From Mucilaginibacter ginsenosidivorax (lineage in GTDB: Bacteria > Bacteroidota > Bacteroidia > Sphingobacteriales > Sphingobacteriaceae), in the NCBI RefSeq assembly GCF_007971525.1, contig NZ_CP042437.1, forward strand, positions 7,378,001 through 7,442,000: DNA of 64,000 nt. Reading direction: 5' to 3'. The notes beneath the pieces are model-generated. The model was not told where the DNA came from. It saw only the letters and a list, made by a program, of their open reading frames with translations, and ran no database searches. Shown here piece by piece: positions 1 through 7,631 of the stretch (the first letter of the stretch is position 1; the number at the start of each line of letters is the position of its first letter). The translations under genes were made by a program, and so were the position numbers.

Positions 1-533
1 TCGATATAGCTTTCCGGAGCAGTTTTGTCTTGGCCATAAGGTATGGGAACGTTATCTAAATCCTGCATCCCGGTAGGGTAGGTGTTAACTAACCAGCTGG
101 CACAATTCTTCATATCGGCCAATACCAGAATGTTTTCCTGCTTACAGCGGGTATATATCAGGTCATAATTCCAGCCTCCGTTATTGGTTGGGTTAAAAGT
201 ATAGTCGCCTTTCGTATTTTCCAGCTTATTCCAGTTCATGTAGTGCCTTACAGCGCTGAATGATTTGATAACCGACATGTTGGCCTCGTAAATTGTTTTT
301 ACATTGGGGTTAGCCGGGTCCTGTAAAAAATTCCACTCATAGGAGTTTATACCAAACATATTTTTCAACGGAGTAGGGTTGGCTATATTAGTTGTATCAT
401 TTAGCGAATGATCGATAGCTACGGTATCCTTAATATTTAGGCTGGTTTTAGGCGAAACCTTATCGGGCCGACAGTTGTTTAAAAACATAGCGCTTATGGC
501 TACGGCCAAATGGAATTTAAATTGATAAATCAT
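1..533 (-). CDS. Secreted glycoside-hydrolase-like lipoprotein (partial, C-terminus outside window)
   Basis: An open frame starts with ATG at 533 and runs off the left edge, giving about 177 visible residues. The N-terminus is a short hydrophobic signal ending in a possible lipobox with Cys21. The stretch around residues 55-125 (FGINSYEW, then SAVRHYMNWNKLE followed by GDYTFNP) resembles the first strands of TIM-barrel glycosidases such as GH5/GH39-like enzymes, where an arginine-containing strand is followed by a W..lE motif. The catalytic acids are not visible because the gene is cut. It is probably a cell-surface polysaccharide-active lipoprotein; the family call is an inference from pattern only. 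Confidence 0.55.
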   Translation of the reverse strand, partial: MIYQFKFHLAVAISAMFLNNCRPDKVSPKTSLNIKDTVAIDHSLNDTTNIANPTPLKNMFGINSYEWNFLQDPANPNVKTIYEANMSVIKSFSAVRHYMNWNKLENTKGDYTFNPTNNGGWNYDLIYTRCKQENILVLADMKNCASWLVNTYPTGMQDLDNVPIPYGQDKTAPESYI

Positions 534-830
534 TTTTATCTTTTTTACTGAGGGGGATGGTCATGAAAAATACCGCCTGAAGCGGTTTAAAAATGGATTA
601 ACAGCGCAAAAGTATTTAGCCATATATTGAAACCCGCATGGGGATGTGCGCGGTAAGTAAGCCATTAGCCGGACTGGGTTTAAAGGTTAATTGTTATAAA
701 GATTGTTGAGTTTTACGCTTAAGCAGTAGTATTTGTTTCGCAACCTCATTTGCCCGGCAAATTTTATTTGATACATTTATTTATCGCCTTGTTAATTGTT
801 TATTATAACATCACAGAAGTAACAGCATAA

Positions 831-860
831 AAAAAGCCCAAAATTCCTTTTGAGCTTTTT
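831..860 (-). terminator. Rho-independent terminator of the small lipoprotein gene
   Basis: Two 13-base arms (831-843 and 848-860) form a hairpin with A-rich and T-rich flanks. Read on the minus strand, the single non-Watson-Crick position is a G-U wobble and the hairpin ends in a run of T. It lies 20 bases after the stop of the gene ending at 881. The rest of 534-880 shows no gene that I can support. Confidence 0.75.
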
Positions 861-880
861 TTAGGAAATCATATGTCTTT

Positions 881-1342
881 CTATTTTAACTTAACATAGG
901 TTTCAATAATGATGTGGTCTATCTTTAGGCTATCTATTTTCTCAACACCGCTTTGTATAAGTGTATCTCCTTTAAATTGAACGGTAAATTTAAAATCCCT
1001 GTTTTCCCATTCACGGGCATCGCAATACGCCAGGTGTTCGGCATAATCATTCCCTGCAAGGGTATAAGTGCCGCTACCCGAACTATAAACAGGCTTTGCG
1101 GTTTTACCATGCATCAGATCGTGAGTAAAGAAAGCGAAGTGGGTACCGTTAAAAATTTTAACCATCTCTTCATCTTTTGACGGGGTAGTGGTTACGGTAT
1201 CGCCTTTTGCGATGCTTTTGCTGTTAATTAAACGCCACGTGCCAATAAGCGGCTGATCTGGTTTTGGATTTGCCTGGGTCTCTTTTTGCTTACATGACGA
1301 TAGTACAGCTGCGCAGATTAATAAGGTATAATAAAGCTTCAT
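881..1342 (-). CDS. Small lipocalin-like lipoprotein of unknown function
   Basis: About 153 residues from ATG at 1342; an in-frame TTG at 1360 is a less likely start. The signal peptide ends in the lipobox LSSC, followed by a polar linker. The mature part starts with LIGTWRLIN, the typical first strand of Bacteroidota lipocalin-like lipoproteins (GxW motif), and continues with alternating beta strands. It is probably anchored to the membrane on the periplasmic side or exported to the surface. No catalytic motif is visible and no function can be assigned. It lies downstream of the tRNA array on the same strand and has its own terminator. Confidence 0.75.
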   Translation of the reverse strand: MKLYYTLLICAAVLSSCKQKETQANPKPDQPLIGTWRLINSKSIAKGDTVTTTPSKDEEMVKIFNGTHFAFFTHDLMHGKTAKPVYSSGSGTYTLAGNDYAEHLAYCDAREWENRDFKFTVQFKGDTLIQSGVEKIDSLKIDHIIIETYVKLK

Positions 1343-1397
1343 AATGGTTGGTTTGCACAATATTACTATTTTACAGCGAATAAAACCAATGCAGTTG

Positions 1398-1478
1398 CGG
1401 TAGATATAGGAATCGAACCCTGCGCTTACACGCCGCTACGGTTTTCAAGACCGCTTGTCCCCATGGACGCTATCTACC
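1398..1478 (-). tRNA. tRNA-Ser(UGA)-like gene with a weak T-stem
   Basis: On the minus strand the acceptor stem GGTAGAT/ATCTACC is a perfect 7 bp. The anticodon arm GCGGT-CTTGAAA-ACCGT gives anticodon UGA, and a long variable arm fits serine. The T-loop TTCGATT is present, but its stem (CAGGG against CCTAT) has two mismatches and a wobble. CCA is not encoded. It could be a degenerate or specialised second tRNA-Ser. It is the last of three tRNA-like genes on this strand. Confidence 0.6.
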
Positions 1479-1482
1479 CAGG

Positions 1483-1565
1483 CAGAAGATATTGGATTCG
1501 AACCAATGCAAGTATTACCTTGTACAGTTTAGCAAACTGCTGCCTTACCTCTCGGCCAATCTTCT
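1483..1565 (-). tRNA. tRNA-Ser(GCU)-like gene
   Basis: Acceptor stem AGAAGAT/ATCTTCT (7 bp, beginning with an A-U pair), short D arm GCC...GGC with GG in the loop, anticodon arm GCAGT-TTGCTAA-ACTGT (anticodon GCU), a class II variable arm with CAAG/CTTG pairing, and a perfect T arm ATTGG-TTCGAAT-CCAAT. CCA is not encoded. Only four bases separate it from the next tRNA. The fold is complete, but stem composition is unlike the usual GC-rich bacterial tRNA-Ser. Confidence 0.85.
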
Positions 1566-1572
1566 TTTTTTG

Positions 1573-1644
1573 TGGTAAAGGCTGGGATCGAACCAGCGGC
1601 CTGCACATCTTCAATGTGCCACTCTACCTCTGAGTTACTTTACC
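1573..1644 (-). tRNA. tRNA-Phe(GAA)-like gene
   Basis: A full cloverleaf of 72 nt: acceptor GGTAAAG/CTTTACC, D arm ACTC-AGAGGTA-GAGT, anticodon arm GCACA-TTGAAGA-TGTGC (anticodon GAA, U33 present, G at 37), T arm GCTGG-TTCGATC-CCAGC. CCA is not encoded. The D-loop is short at 7 nt and position 37 is G where bacterial tRNA-Phe normally has A, so this may be a divergent second copy. It is first in the three-gene array and lies immediately after a terminator-like hairpin. Confidence 0.8.
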
Positions 1645-1679
1645 AAAACAAAAAGCCCCATATCGTTTGATACAGGGCT
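1645..1679 (-). terminator. Terminator-like hairpin between ntrC-type gene and tRNA array
   Basis: Arms AGCCC..TATC (1654-1664) and GATA..GGGCT (1669-1679) pair around a GTTT loop with one symmetric CA/CA interruption. On the minus strand it is followed by TTTTTGTTTTGG, ending at the first base of the tRNA-Phe-like gene. It probably terminates the regulator transcript that stops at 1834. No separate promoter fits between it and the tRNAs. Confidence 0.65.
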
Positions 1680-1833
1680 CTTATATTATATATTTTAGGT
1701 ATATAGCTATTCCCTGAACGATTTTTCAACCGAACTAAAGAAATTACTAAATGACCTGTTTAAATTCATGACGCAAACTTAGTGTTTTTTGTATTAAAAA
1801 ACAATTTCGGCATTAAAAACAATACCAGTTTTC

Positions 1834-3213
1834 TCATTCGCCGCGCTTTAAACCAAATTTCTCAATCTTACTGTACAGGTGACTACGCTGAATATCAATA
1901 TCATCAGCAGTTTTTGATACATTCCAATTGTTTTTTTCCAGCTTGAATTTGATGTATTCCCGTTCGGCAAAGTCTTTGTATTCCTGGAAATTATTGAACT
2001 GATCGAAATCGGTTTGCGGGGCGGTATTGTTATCTGCCACAGCAGCAACCGGTGCCGATGGATTGGCAAATGCCCGCACGTCGTTGTCGGTAATGGTTTT
2101 ATCGCTTAAAATTATCAAACGTTCAACCATGTTTCGCAATTCGCGGATGTTTCCAGTCCATGGTAATGCTTTAAGAGCATCAAGGGCCGCGTCTGATATC
2201 TTTTTAACCGGCATACCATATTCATTACATATCTCATCAAGAAAACTTTGGGTAAGTAATGCAATATCATCCTTCCTTTCAACCAACGGCGGTACATGAA
2301 TTAATATAACGCTGAGGCGATGGTAAAGGTCCATACGGAAATTTCCGGCCTCAATTTCTTTGAGCAAGTCTTTGTTAGTAGCTGCTACAACGCGTACATC
2401 AACATCAATTTCTTTTTCTCCGCCCACACGGGTTATTTTACTTTCCTGCAAGGCGCGCAATACTTTGGCCTGGGCAGATTGGCTCATGTCGCCTATCTCG
2501 TCAAGAAAAAGTGTACCACCGTTTGCCGATTCAAATTTACCTATGCGTTGTTTAATTGCCGATGTAAATGAGCCTTTCTCATGCCCAAACAATTCGCTTT
2601 CAATTAATTCAGACGGGATAGCGGCGCAGTTAACCTCAATAATGGGTGCGTTTGAGCGATGCGATTTTTCATGCAGCCAGCGGGCCACCAATTCTTTCCC
2701 GCTACCATTTGCACCGGTAACCAGTACACGGGCATCGGTAGGGGCAACACGATCTATAGTCTCTTTTATTTTAAGAATGGCCTGCGAGTTGCCTAATATC
2801 GGGCGAACCTTAGATACCTTCCGCTTTAATACTTTGGCCTCTACAACCAAGCTACCGCGATCAAGCGCGTTACGTACGGTAATAAGCAGCCGGTTTAAAT
2901 CAGGCGGTTTCGATATAAAGTCAAACGCGCCTTTTTTACTGGCTTCAACGGCTGTTTCAACGGTGCCGTGGCCGCTTATCATGATAAAAGGCAAATCTGG
3001 TTTTAGTGCCAAACCTTCGGTAAGCACTTCCATGCCATCCATCCGGTTCATTTTTATATCGCAAAGTACCAGGTCAAAATCTTTCTTTTCAATCAGTTGC
3101 AGGCCGTCAACGCCGTTATCTACATCTTCAACTTCATAGTCTTCATATTCCAGAATTTCACGTAAAGTGCTGCGTATTGCCCGTTCGTCATCAATAATTA
3201 AAATTTTTGCCAT
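1834..3213 (-). CDS. NtrC-family sigma-54-dependent response regulator
   Basis: 459 residues. An N-terminal receiver domain (about 1-120) has the acidic pair IIDDE and the phospho-acceptor Asp in VLCDIKM. A central AAA+ domain (about 145-370) has Walker A GANGSGKE, the sigma-54 contact loop GSFTSA in place of canonical GAFTGA, and the Walker B region GGTLFLDEIGD. A C-terminal Fis-type helix-turn-helix (about 420-459) contains NNWNVSKTADDI and SHLYSKIEKFGL. It activates RNA polymerase carrying sigma-54 after phosphorylation. No partner histidine kinase is adjacent; the two kinases at 7.6-11.9 kb are possible but unproven partners. The GSFTSA variant is, from memory, common in Bacteroidota members of the family. 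Confidence 0.93.
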   Translation of the reverse strand: MAKILIIDDERAIRSTLREILEYEDYEVEDVDNGVDGLQLIEKKDFDLVLCDIKMNRMDGMEVLTEGLALKPDLPFIMISGHGTVETAVEASKKGAFDFISKPPDLNRLLITVRNALDRGSLVVEAKVLKRKVSKVRPILGNSQAILKIKETIDRVAPTDARVLVTGANGSGKELVARWLHEKSHRSNAPIIEVNCAAIPSELIESELFGHEKGSFTSAIKQRIGKFESANGGTLFLDEIGDMSQSAQAKVLRALQESKITRVGGEKEIDVDVRVVAATNKDLLKEIEAGNFRMDLYHRLSVILIHVPPLVERKDDIALLTQSFLDEICNEYGMPVKKISDAALDALKALPWTGNIRELRNMVERLIILSDKTITDNDVRAFANPSAPVAAVADNNTAPQTDFDQFNNFQEYKDFAEREYIKFKLEKNNWNVSKTADDIDIQRSHLYSKIEKFGLKRGE

Positions 3214-3302
3214 TTTTTATATATGTAATAGGTAGTAATTGTTCTGTTGCTAATATATAGATTTGTATAGAAAAACAAACACTTTTTGCTTTTAACAAAA
3301 AT

Positions 3303-3332
3303 AACCCCTTCCTGTTTGCAGGAAAGGGTTAT
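3303..3332 (-). terminator. Terminator of RNase P RNA
   Basis: Arms 3303-3314 and 3319-3330 pair over 12 positions around a TTTG loop; read on the minus strand the one non-Watson-Crick position is a U-G wobble. It is followed by ATTTTTG on that strand and sits directly after the 3' end of the RNase P RNA gene. Confidence 0.85.
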
Positions 3333-3334
3333 AT

Positions 3335-3700
3335 AATTCAGCAGCAAATCTGTAAGCCGGGTTCTGTATTGCCCGTAAAGGCAACTTCTATCATTAATCT
3401 GGCCCTGCCATTGCTGACAGGTTTAAACAACCTACCCATCTTAACGTCGCCAACAAGTTGGCGAGCGGGAGCGAGCAGCCCCACTTTCAAGACCTATTTG
3501 GTTTTTCAACTCCTGAGGTTTACCGTCATCTCCGGTCGCCCGAAAAAGCCGTGAGCTCTTACCTCACGTTTTCACCCTTACCCCGGTTTGCACCGTGGCG
3601 GTATTTTCTCTGTGGCACTTTGCTGTCGCCGGCTGCCGGCGCCTTCCCGTTAGGAAGCAGGATGCTCTGTGTTGCCCGGACTTTCCTCCGCTAATAAATT
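3335..3700 (-). ncRNA. rnpB: RNase P RNA (class A)
   Basis: The minus strand contains the family hallmark GAGGAAAGTCCGGGC followed by ACACAGAGCA near the 5' end (about 3665-3690), and the conserved 3' block ACAGAACCCGGCTTA near 3350-3370. The P1 helix can be formed between 3690-3700 and 3335-3345, which sets the approximate ends. It is the catalytic RNA that trims tRNA 5' leaders. A near-consensus -7 box (TACCTTTA on the minus strand, 3726-3733) lies just upstream. Short open frames predicted inside it on either strand are not genes. Confidence 0.95.
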
Positions 3701-3752
3701 AGCAGCGATAGAACGTTTTGCGGGGTAAAGGTAAGGATTTTCTTGCTATTAT

Positions 3753-3856
3753 CAGGGTCGGGGTTCGGGGAGCCAGGTTCGTGTATTGCAAAAAAAATGA
3801 GCATTAGTTAATTATCCGCCAGAAACCCGACCCTGGCAACCGGCACCCCGAACCTG
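3753..3856. repeat. GC-rich mosaic of inverted repeats
   Basis: CAGGGTCGGG (3753-3762) is complementary to CCCGACCCTG (3826-3835), and GGTTCGGGG (3762-3770) to CCCCGAACC (3846-3854). The arms occur in the same order on both sides, so they cannot all fold into one simple hairpin. The element fills the space between rnpB and the cytochrome gene and looks like a decayed intergenic repeat. Confidence 0.5.
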
Positions 3857-3857
3857 A

Positions 3858-4274
3858 TCACCGGCATTTTGCCAGATCGCCCTGTACCTGCTGCAAATTA
3901 ATTGTGCCTGATTTGTTGCCAAATGAGTTGGTAACGTAAGTAAGAACCTTGGCAATTTCGATGGGAGCGAGGCTATCAGCCGGCATTTCGCCCTCAAAAG
4001 TTTTGTTATTGATGCTGATTTTCCCTTTCAGCCCATTTTTAAGAAAACAAGCTAAAACGTTTTTATTCTTTTTTAGATATGCTGAATCTGTAAGCGGTGG
4101 TATCAATGCCTGCAGGCCCTCGCCTTTGTTGCCGTGACAATTGGCGCAATGCGCCAGGTAAATGGCGCTGCCACCCGAATAATAGCGGTTAAATTCAATC
4201 TGGCCATCATTCTGACATGAAAACATCACTACCATTAACAGTAATAAAATACCACCTGTTACTTTCAATTTCAT
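3858..4274 (-). CDS. Cytochrome c lipoprotein
   Basis: 138 residues. Signal peptide II ends at Cys20 (lipobox MFSC). A single haem-attachment site CANCH is at residues 43-47, and GEMPAD near residue 97 offers the axial methionine. Size and motifs match small class I mono-haem cytochromes. It is anchored on the periplasmic side and probably passes electrons in respiration. The start overlaps the SCO-family gene stop by 4 bases (ATGA), so the two are translationally coupled; the pairing suggests work near cytochrome oxidase copper-site assembly or electron supply. Confidence 0.9.
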   Translation of the reverse strand: MKLKVTGGILLLLMVVMFSCQNDGQIEFNRYYSGGSAIYLAHCANCHGNKGEGLQALIPPLTDSAYLKKNKNVLACFLKNGLKGKISINNKTFEGEMPADSLAPIEIAKVLTYVTNSFGNKSGTINLQQVQGDLAKCR

Positions 4275-4915
4275 TTCGTAGTGGCTTGTTCTGGTTCGGC
4301 CTTCAATATTTTTATGTCGGCAATTAATTTATCAACCTCTTTGGGGTCGGTGCCTTCGTAGGTGCCACGAATGCGCTTTTGTTTGTCTATCAGTATAAAA
4401 AAGCCATCGTGAATGTATTGGCCCGCGGGATTTTTTTCCTGTACGGTTTGCAGGTAGCTTTTGGCAATAGTATAAGTGCTGCCTTTATCGCCATGCAAAA
4501 GCCACCAGTTGTTACCACTTAGCCCCATTTTATCGGCATAGCGTTTAAGTACCGGAACGGTATCATATTTAGGGTCGATGGTGTGTGATATGATTCGGAA
4601 ATTATTGTCGGCCTTAAACTCTTTATACACATTGAGCATGTTGCGGTGCATTACCGGGCAAATAGAAGGGCAGGTAGTAAAAAAGAAATCGGCTACATAA
4701 ATTTTCCCCTCCAGACTTTTCTGTGTAATGGTATCACCATACTGGTTCACAAATTTAAAATCGGGAATAGTAGCGTATGCTGTATCTACAACCGATTTGC
4801 CATCTACAGTTTTAGTAACAGGTTCGCGGTTGCCTAAAATAGGCAGTTTGTTTTGTTTGTTGTTACAGGCATTTAAAACCGATAATACGATAATGCCCAA
4901 AATTAACTTGCGCAT
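4271..4915 (-). CDS. SCO1/SenC-family copper chaperone lipoprotein
   Basis: 214 residues with a lipoprotein signal (Cys17). The thioredoxin-like fold carries the copper motif CPSIC (Cys82 and Cys86), and a later histidine in YIHDGFF (about His169) fits the third copper ligand of SCO proteins. The family delivers copper to the CuA centre of cytochrome c oxidase or keeps its cysteines reduced. It is followed by cytochrome c (4-base overlap) and preceded immediately by a small lipoprotein gene, so the three form one operon. Confidence 0.92.
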   Translation of the reverse strand: MRKLILGIIVLSVLNACNNKQNKLPILGNREPVTKTVDGKSVVDTAYATIPDFKFVNQYGDTITQKSLEGKIYVADFFFTTCPSICPVMHRNMLNVYKEFKADNNFRIISHTIDPKYDTVPVLKRYADKMGLSGNNWWLLHGDKGSTYTIAKSYLQTVQEKNPAGQYIHDGFFILIDKQKRIRGTYEGTDPKEVDKLIADIKILKAEPEQATTK

Positions 4916-5317
4916 TTATTTTTTATTGGGGGTAAGATATTTGTCTGATTCTGTTATCGCATTGCTGATTTGAACATCAATAGCCGCGATTTTCTTTTTT
5001 TGATCACTTAGGTAATCAATAATTTCCTGGTGCGATTTGCCTTTGTTCTCCACATCAAACTTATGCATCCAATCGCTCATGGCACCGTCGGCATCGTCAA
5101 CCAGCTTAAGGCATACCTTTGCCGAATCGTTAATGTCGGGTACGTTTTTAACCAGGCTATCCAGCAACATTTTGTTTTTCATCAAGTGCTCGTCATTGGC
5201 CATTACCTTGTCATGCACGGCAATAACGCTATCTAATAGTAATTTTTCCTGTTTTTTATTATCGGCACATCCCAGTATAATGGTAAGGCTTAATACAATC
5301 CCGATATATTTTTTCAT
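4916..5317 (-). CDS. Helical lipoprotein of unknown function
   Basis: 133 residues from ATG at 5317; a longer reading to 5338 adds seven residues before the signal peptide and is unlikely. The lipobox gives Cys17 (IILGC). The mature part is strongly charged and helical (repeated K, D, E and L), with MLLDSLVKN-type segments and a DWMHKFD motif. No recognised domain. The stop lies directly before the SCO gene start, so it is the first gene of the SCO/cytochrome operon; a periplasmic helper role is a guess. Confidence 0.75.
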   Translation of the reverse strand: MKKYIGIVLSLTIILGCADNKKQEKLLLDSVIAVHDKVMANDEHLMKNKMLLDSLVKNVPDINDSAKVCLKLVDDADGAMSDWMHKFDVENKGKSHQEIIDYLSDQKKKIAAIDVQISNAITESDKYLTPNKK

Positions 5318-5362
5318 GGTTGCGTTTTGTATTGGCAAATATTGTAAATAAACCCATTAATG

Positions 5363-5830
5363 TTAGCTATTTAGTTGCCTTAAATAATAAACATAGTCAG
5401 TAATTGGTAAGGTTTCGGCACCGCTAAGTTTCAATTGCTGACCGGCCTGCGCCCGGGTGTGCGTACCATGGTTAATTACGTGAATAAGAATGTCGGTTAC
5501 CGAAGTTTGATTATTGCCCAATGCGTTTTGGTAAACAATAACCCTGTTCAAACCTTCTTCGGTAATTTTACCCAGGAAACCAAGCCACTCTTCATGATAT
5601 TCGTTTACCAGGTGCATGCAATGCTCAATAGTATAATCCTTTGGCCATAATTCGGCATTAGGGTAGGGCTCCACATCGTTTACCCTATCCAGCCAACGGC
5701 GTTCGGCGGCAAGCAAATGCGACATCAACTTTATAGGCCCCCTGGGATTGCCTGCTTCTGCAATTGCTTTTAACAAAGCATGGTTAGCGAAATAGCTGTA
5801 TTTAAACATTTTTATAAAATAGTTTTTCAT
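5363..5830 (-). CDS. DinB/YfiT-family metal-binding four-helix protein
   Basis: 155 residues from ATG at 5830 (the frame extends to 5848). The DinB fold is indicated by spaced histidines in LMSHLLAAERRW and VINHGTHTRAQ, which make the usual three-histidine metal site, and by YFANHALLKAI at the start. In this superfamily the proteins act as thiol-dependent S-transferases or are uncharacterised stress proteins; the substrate cannot be read here. A second, unrelated DinB-type gene is at 54.6 kb. Confidence 0.85.
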   Translation of the reverse strand: MKNYFIKMFKYSYFANHALLKAIAEAGNPRGPIKLMSHLLAAERRWLDRVNDVEPYPNAELWPKDYTIEHCMHLVNEYHEEWLGFLGKITEEGLNRVIVYQNALGNNQTSVTDILIHVINHGTHTRAQAGQQLKLSGAETLPITDYVYYLRQLNS

Positions 5831-6000
5831 AGACACTAATTTCACCAATTGAATCGAATTCCACGAATTGAATAGACACGAATTAAAAATTATAAAAGCA
5901 TCATTTCATCATTTAAGTGATGTTGCCTGTGCGCTGACCGCCTTGATTAGTGAAATTAGATTCAATTGATAATATTCGCGTTAGTGAAATTAGTGTTTAA
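5828..6000. repeat. Degenerate palindromic intergenic element
   Basis: The left part (5830-5860) reads CACTAATTTCACCAATTGAATC. The right part (5944-5998) contains its inverse twice: AGTGAAATTAGATTCAATTG and TTAGTGAAATTAGTGTT. The central portion has CACGAATT-type units. Such low-complexity palindromes are common between Bacteroidota genes; a related unit is at 32360-32380. The remaining 6001-6227 holds only a short frame (6073-6162). Confidence 0.55.
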
Positions 6001-6072
6001 CAATTTGATAATATAGTTGTTACATTTACAATATATCTGCACAGTACCTTTAGATAAATAAAAAACAAGGTC

Positions 6073-6162
6073 ATGAAATTTATCAACGTGTTTTCAAGGC
6101 TCATTAGCGGTATAAAGGAATGGATGATGTTAAAAAGTATGAAATCATCTTTCATTCATTAA
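6073..6162 (+). CDS. Possible 29-residue basic peptide
   Basis: An ATG at 6073 opens a 30-codon frame ending in TAA at 6162. The product is short, basic and amphipathic (contains FSRLISGIKEW). A near-consensus -7 box (TACCTTTA) lies roughly 25 bases upstream. No homologue is recognised, and such frames arise by chance, so this is only a candidate small gene in the leader of the beta-glucosidase. Confidence 0.2.
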   Translation: MKFINVFSRLISGIKEWMMLKSMKSSFIH

Positions 6163-6227
6163 TATTGTAACTTTATATCCCATTTTCGTAAATATTATTG
6201 CAATTTTGGACCCTCGTAGTCCATTTA

Positions 6228-7631
6228 ATGAAATTCACTCCACAGCATACAGCTCTGAACAGAGAACTTTTTGGCCCCGATTTTAATTGGGGCGTATCTA
6301 CTGCTGCGTTCCAGATTGAGGGCGCCCATGATGCCGATGGCAAGGGCCAATCTGTTTGGGATAACTTTACCGAAAAAAAAGGCAAGATATTAAATGATGA
6401 TCATGCGCGCCACGCCTGCGATTTTTATAACAGGTACGAAGAAGATATCGATCTGATAAAAAAGCTAAATATTCCAAATTTTCGTTTTTCCATATCCTGG
6501 ACACGTTTGTTGCCAGATGGTACCGGCACAATTAACCAGGCCGGCATTGATTATTACAACCGGGTTATTGACTATTGCCTTGAGCAGGGTATAGAACCCT
6601 GGGTAACTATATACCACTGGGACTTGCCATTGGTGCTTGAGCAAAAAGGAGGGTGGGCAAATCGGGATGTAATTGCCTGGTTTGGCGAATTTACTACCCT
6701 ATGTGCGCAAAGTTTTGGCGACCGCGTAAAATACTGGATGGTAATGAACGAGCCCGTTGTTTTTACAGGAGCGGGCTACTTTTTTGGTATTCATGCGCCA
6801 GGCCGTAGTGGCATCCGGAGTTTTACGTCGGTAATACACCACGTTGTTTTAAGCATTGTTGCGGGGGCAAAAATACTGCGCAAGTTGTTACCGGATGCGC
6901 AAATTGGTAATACATTTTCGTGTTCGCTGGTAGAGCCATTGACAGATAAACCACGTGATGTGGCGGCGGCAGTCAGGGTTGATGCTTTGATAAACCGCCT
7001 TTTTATCGAACCTTTATTAGGGCTGGGTTACCCGGTGAAAGATTTGCCTGTTTTAAAGGGAATTCAAAAATATATATTGCCGGGCGACGAAGACAATATG
7101 AAATTTGATTTCGATTTTATTGGCGTACAAAACTATACGCGCGAAATTGTTAAATATTCTTTTTTTACCCCTTATGTGAGCGCCAGCATTGTTAAAGCCG
7201 AAAACCGTAAGGTTGAATTAACAGCAATGCGTTGGGAAATTCACCCCCCGGCAATTTATCACATGATAAAAAAGTTTGCGGCTTACCCGCAGGTAAAAAA
7301 TATAATTATTACAGAAAATGGATCGGCTTTCCCAGATGAGGTTACTGATGGCGAAGTGAACGACCCTAAACGACTGCAGTACCTACAGGATTATTTAACC
7401 CAGGTTTTGAAAGCCAAAAATGAAGGGTGTAACGTTAACGGTTATTTTGTTTGGACGCTTACTGATAATTTTGAATGGGCCGAGGGATATCATCCACGCT
7501 TTGGGCTTATACATGTAGATCATACCACACAAAAGCGGATTATTAAAACATCCGGTAAATGGTTTGCAGAATTTTTAAAAAGGCCAATTAAACAACAGGA
7601 GCTTACTTTGGAAGCGAGAAGTGGAATGTAG
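6228..7631 (+). CDS. GH1 beta-glucosidase
   Basis: 467 residues from ATG at 6228; an in-frame TTG at 6198 is less likely. The full-length GH1 barrel shows the N-terminal motif STAAFQIEGA, acid/base Glu175 in MNEP, nucleophile Glu363 in TENG, and the sugar-binding FEWAEGY near the end. It hydrolyses terminal beta-D-glucosyl or similar bonds with retention. There is no signal peptide, so it is likely cytoplasmic and acts on imported disaccharides. Its last 29 bases overlap the end of the convergent histidine kinase gene. Confidence 0.93.
   Translation: MKFTPQHTALNRELFGPDFNWGVSTAAFQIEGAHDADGKGQSVWDNFTEKKGKILNDDHARHACDFYNRYEEDIDLIKKLNIPNFRFSISWTRLLPDGTGTINQAGIDYYNRVIDYCLEQGIEPWVTIYHWDLPLVLEQKGGWANRDVIAWFGEFTTLCAQSFGDRVKYWMVMNEPVVFTGAGYFFGIHAPGRSGIRSFTSVIHHVVLSIVAGAKILRKLLPDAQIGNTFSCSLVEPLTDKPRDVAAAVRVDALINRLFIEPLLGLGYPVKDLPVLKGIQKYILPGDEDNMKFDFDFIGVQNYTREIVKYSFFTPYVSASIVKAENRKVELTAMRWEIHPPAIYHMIKKFAAYPQVKNIIITENGSAFPDEVTDGEVNDPKRLQYLQDYLTQVLKAKNEGCNVNGYFVWTLTDNFEWAEGYHPRFGLIHVDHTTQKRIIKTSGKWFAEFLKRPIKQQELTLEARSGM

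Noticed and set aside
2360..3139. A 259-codon open frame on the plus strand opposite the NtrC-type regulator gene
   Set aside because: It is antisense to a well-conserved coding region whose motifs are all intact, and its translation shows serine/proline-rich nonsense typical of a shadow frame.
3369..3694. Two plus-strand open frames of 61 and 78 codons
   Set aside because: They lie wholly inside the RNase P RNA gene on the opposite strand.
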